This document shows positions 33,928-35,332 of a stretch of DNA of 35,332 nucleotides, one piece after another; within the stretch, counting starts at the first letter, position 1, and the number at the start of each line of letters is the position of its first letter. Below the pieces are notes generated by a model. The model was not told the DNA's origin, did no database searches, and saw only the letters and a list, made by a program, of their open reading frames with translations. A program made the position numbers and the translations under genes. This stretch comes from an uncultured Lachnospiraceae bacterium (lineage in GTDB: Bacteria > Bacillota > Clostridia > Lachnospirales > Lachnospiraceae). The stretch covers positions 1 through 35,332 of the forward strand of contig CAKZZH010000065.1 of NCBI GenBank assembly GCA_937885345.1, read 5' to 3'.

Positions 33928-35025
33928 CTATACATTGAATCTGAACAGGATCACATCTCCGTCCTTAACAACATATTCCTTTCCTTCAATCCTGAGAAGG
34001 CCCTTTTCCTTGGCAGCCGTCATTCCTCCGCTTTCGACAAGGTCATTATATGCGATAACTTCGGCCTTAATAAAGCCGCGTTCGAAATCGGTATGGATTT
34101 TACCGGCTGCCTGAGGAGCTTTTGTTCCGTTCTTGATGGTCCACGCCCTGGTCTCGTCAGGACCGGAAGTAAGGAAACTGATCAGGCCGAGAAGCCTGTA
34201 GCTTGCCTTAACAAGCTTATCAAGTCCCGACTCGCTAAGACCCAGCGTCTCAAGAAATTCTCCCTTTTCATCATCGTCAAGCTGCGAAAGTTCTTCCTCT
34301 ATTCTTGCACAGATAACAAAAACCTCGCTGCCCTCACCGGCTGCAAATTCACGTACTTTACCGACATTCGCATTACCTGCACCGTCATCCGTGAGATCGT
34401 CCTCTGCAACATTTGCCGCATAAATAACGGGTTTGAAGGTAAGAAGATCATAGGTTCCGAGAAGCTCCGCCTGATCGTCATCCGCCGGTTCAAAGCTTCT
34501 TGCGGCTTTGCCGCTCTCAAGATGCGCTTTAAGTGCCTCGAGAAGCTCAAGTTCCTTAGCCTGTGCCTTGTCATTTCTCGCACCCCTGCTAACCTTTGCA
34601 ATCCTTCTCTCAAGTATCTCTATATCCGAGAAAATAAGTTCAAGATTGATCGTCTCGATATCACGAAGCGGATCCACCGAACCGTCAACATGAATGATAT
34701 TAGGATCCTCGAAGCATCGCACAACATGCACTATCGCGTCAGTCTCCCTGATATGCGACAGGAACTGATTGCCAAGTCCCTCACCCTTACTTGCACCTTT
34801 AACAAGTCCCGCAATATCAACAAATTCAATAATTGCAGGCACCGTCTTAGCCGAATTATACATATCGGTCAGCACCTTAAGCCTCTCATCCGGCACCGTA
34901 ACAACGCCCACATTCGGATCGATCGTACAGAACGGATAATTGGCCGACTCGGCCCCCGCCTTCGTAAGCGAATTAAACAATGTGCTCTTTCCCACGTTGG
35001 GAAGGCCAACGATTCCTAGTTTCAT
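33928..35025 (-). CDS. ychF: Redox-regulated ATPase YchF (Obg family)
   Basis: The 365-residue protein is an Obg-family P-loop protein that prefers ATP and binds ribosomes. G1 GLPNVGKS (7-14), G3 DIAGLVKGASKGEGLGNQFL, an altered G4 motif (NVAE in place of NKxD, the YchF hallmark), a coiled-coil insert and the C-terminal TGS domain (RGFIKAEVIAYNDLVESGG ... KEYVVKDGDVILFRF) are all present. GGAG lies 11 bases before the ATG. Its stop is 38 bp from the end of convergent bioY. An integrase 3' end lies 108 bp upstream, so its natural promoter may have been displaced. Confidence 0.97.
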   Translation of the reverse strand: MKLGIVGLPNVGKSTLFNSLTKAGAESANYPFCTIDPNVGVVTVPDERLKVLTDMYNSAKTVPAIIEFVDIAGLVKGASKGEGLGNQFLSHIRETDAIVHVVRCFEDPNIIHVDGSVDPLRDIETINLELIFSDIEILERRIAKVSRGARNDKAQAKELELLEALKAHLESGKAARSFEPADDDQAELLGTYDLLTFKPVIYAANVAEDDLTDDGAGNANVGKVREFAAGEGSEVFVICARIEEELSQLDDDEKGEFLETLGLSESGLDKLVKASYRLLGLISFLTSGPDETRAWTIKNGTKAPQAAGKIHTDFERGFIKAEVIAYNDLVESGGMTAAKEKGLLRIEGKEYVVKDGDVILFRFNV

Positions 35026-35088
35026 AATATGTTAATCTCCTTCATTTTTCCTTTATTTTACGGGCTTTTCGCGATTCATGGTTTTGAC

Positions 35089-35112
35089 CGAGTACCACAT
35101 CGAGTACCACGG
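35089..35112. repeat. 12-bp direct repeat between integrase and ychF
   Basis: Two adjoining units start with CGAGTACCAC (35089-35100 and 35101-35112) and differ at the last two bases. It lies just past the integrase stop, where the element end is expected, and could be a recombinase arm site. Confidence 0.5.
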
Positions 35113-35133
35113 AGATGAATTTCGCATCAAGTT

Positions 35134-35313
35134 TTATACCACTTTTAAAGCGTCAGCCACTAAGTCAATTTCTCTATGTTTTTCATCCTCTGTAATATGA
35201 ACATACAGATTCATGGTAATACCGATATTAGAATGACCTAAAATCTTCTGCAGAGTCTTAGGTTTCATTCCGCCTTCAATGCATCTGGTAGCAAAAGTAT
35301 GTCTTAAGACATA
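35134..35313 (-). CDS. Phage-type tyrosine recombinase, C-terminal fragment
   Basis: About 59 residues remain, running into the window end. RHTFATRCIEGG (catalytic Arg and His), LQKILGHSNIGIT (second His) and the nucleophile Tyr in MNLYVHIT are all present, followed by a short tail ending LKVV. This is the C-terminal catalytic end of an integrase of a prophage or integrative element. The coding frame is lost beyond 35319 because the sequence folds back on itself in a 54-bp palindrome. The rest of the element lies outside the window. Confidence 0.85.
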   Translation of the reverse strand, partial: YVLRHTFATRCIEGGMKPKTLQKILGHSNIGITMNLYVHITEDEKHREIDLVADALKVV

Positions 35314-35332
35314 CTTTTGCTACCAGATGCAT
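35279..35332. repeat. 54-bp perfect palindrome at the window end
   Basis: The last 54 bases are their own reverse complement, centred on CTTAAG (between 35305 and 35306). It lies inside the integrase gene and introduces an in-frame TAG. The natural sequence likely has only a 14-bp palindrome around the LRHT codons, so this is probably a fold-back artefact. Confidence 0.9.

Noticed and set aside
35279..35332. Terminal palindrome as a telomere, transposon end or real operator
   Set aside because: It lies inside the catalytic part of an integrase and interrupts the frame, which fits an artefact better.
1..35332. CRISPR arrays, tRNA or rRNA genes, insertion sequences
   Set aside because: No regularly spaced repeats, cloverleaf sequences, rRNA segments or transposase genes were seen; the only mobile trace is the integrase fragment.

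Overview
The window reads as chromosomal DNA from an anaerobic Firmicute, most likely a Clostridia/Lachnospiraceae-type organism. The evidence is a Gram-positive type IV pilus cluster without a secretin, a compact division and cell-wall (dcw) cluster of Firmicute type, an N-terminally anchored FtsL-like protein, strong Shine-Dalgarno sites and sigma-A promoters. Family and organism assignments come from reading protein motifs, not from database searches. Almost everything is on the minus strand, so the transcriptional order runs from right to left.

Right end (about 35.3 to 31.8 kb): a cut-off tyrosine recombinase C-terminus, ychF, a plus-strand bioY with a plausible BirA operator, and lgt with its own promoter and a very strong terminator. 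The last 54 bases form a perfect palindrome that looks like a fold-back assembly artefact inside the integrase gene.

dcw cluster (31.7 to 22.5 kb): mraZ, rsmH, ftsL-like, ftsI-type PBP, murD, ftsW, divIB/ftsQ, ftsZ. Four MraZ boxes follow the mraZ promoter. ftsZ has its own promoter preceded by three 12-bp-spaced DnaA-box-like sequences. mraY, murE, murF, murG and ftsA are not in the cluster.

Type IV pilus cluster (22.5 to 3.0 kb): a membrane-anchored protein of unknown function, pilB (extension ATPase with a twofold MshEN c-di-GMP-type motif), pilT (retraction ATPase), a 349-bp leader with a promoter and strong hairpins, pilC, the major pilin, the prepilin peptidase, a fused PilM-PilN protein, and a PilO-like protein. 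After an intergenic hairpin comes a cassette of three prepilins, an 818-residue PilX-like protein and a 1475-residue exported protein with three related alpha/beta modules. This cassette is the least explained and most interesting part of the window, probably a minor-pilin/tip complex.

Left end (3.0 to 0 kb): comM and dprA, both linked to natural transformation, lie directly downstream of the pilus cluster, so the pilus may take part in DNA uptake. At the far left, on the plus strand, a good promoter with a dyad in its spacer is followed 80 bp later by an intrinsic terminator. This outlines a small RNA candidate convergent with dprA.
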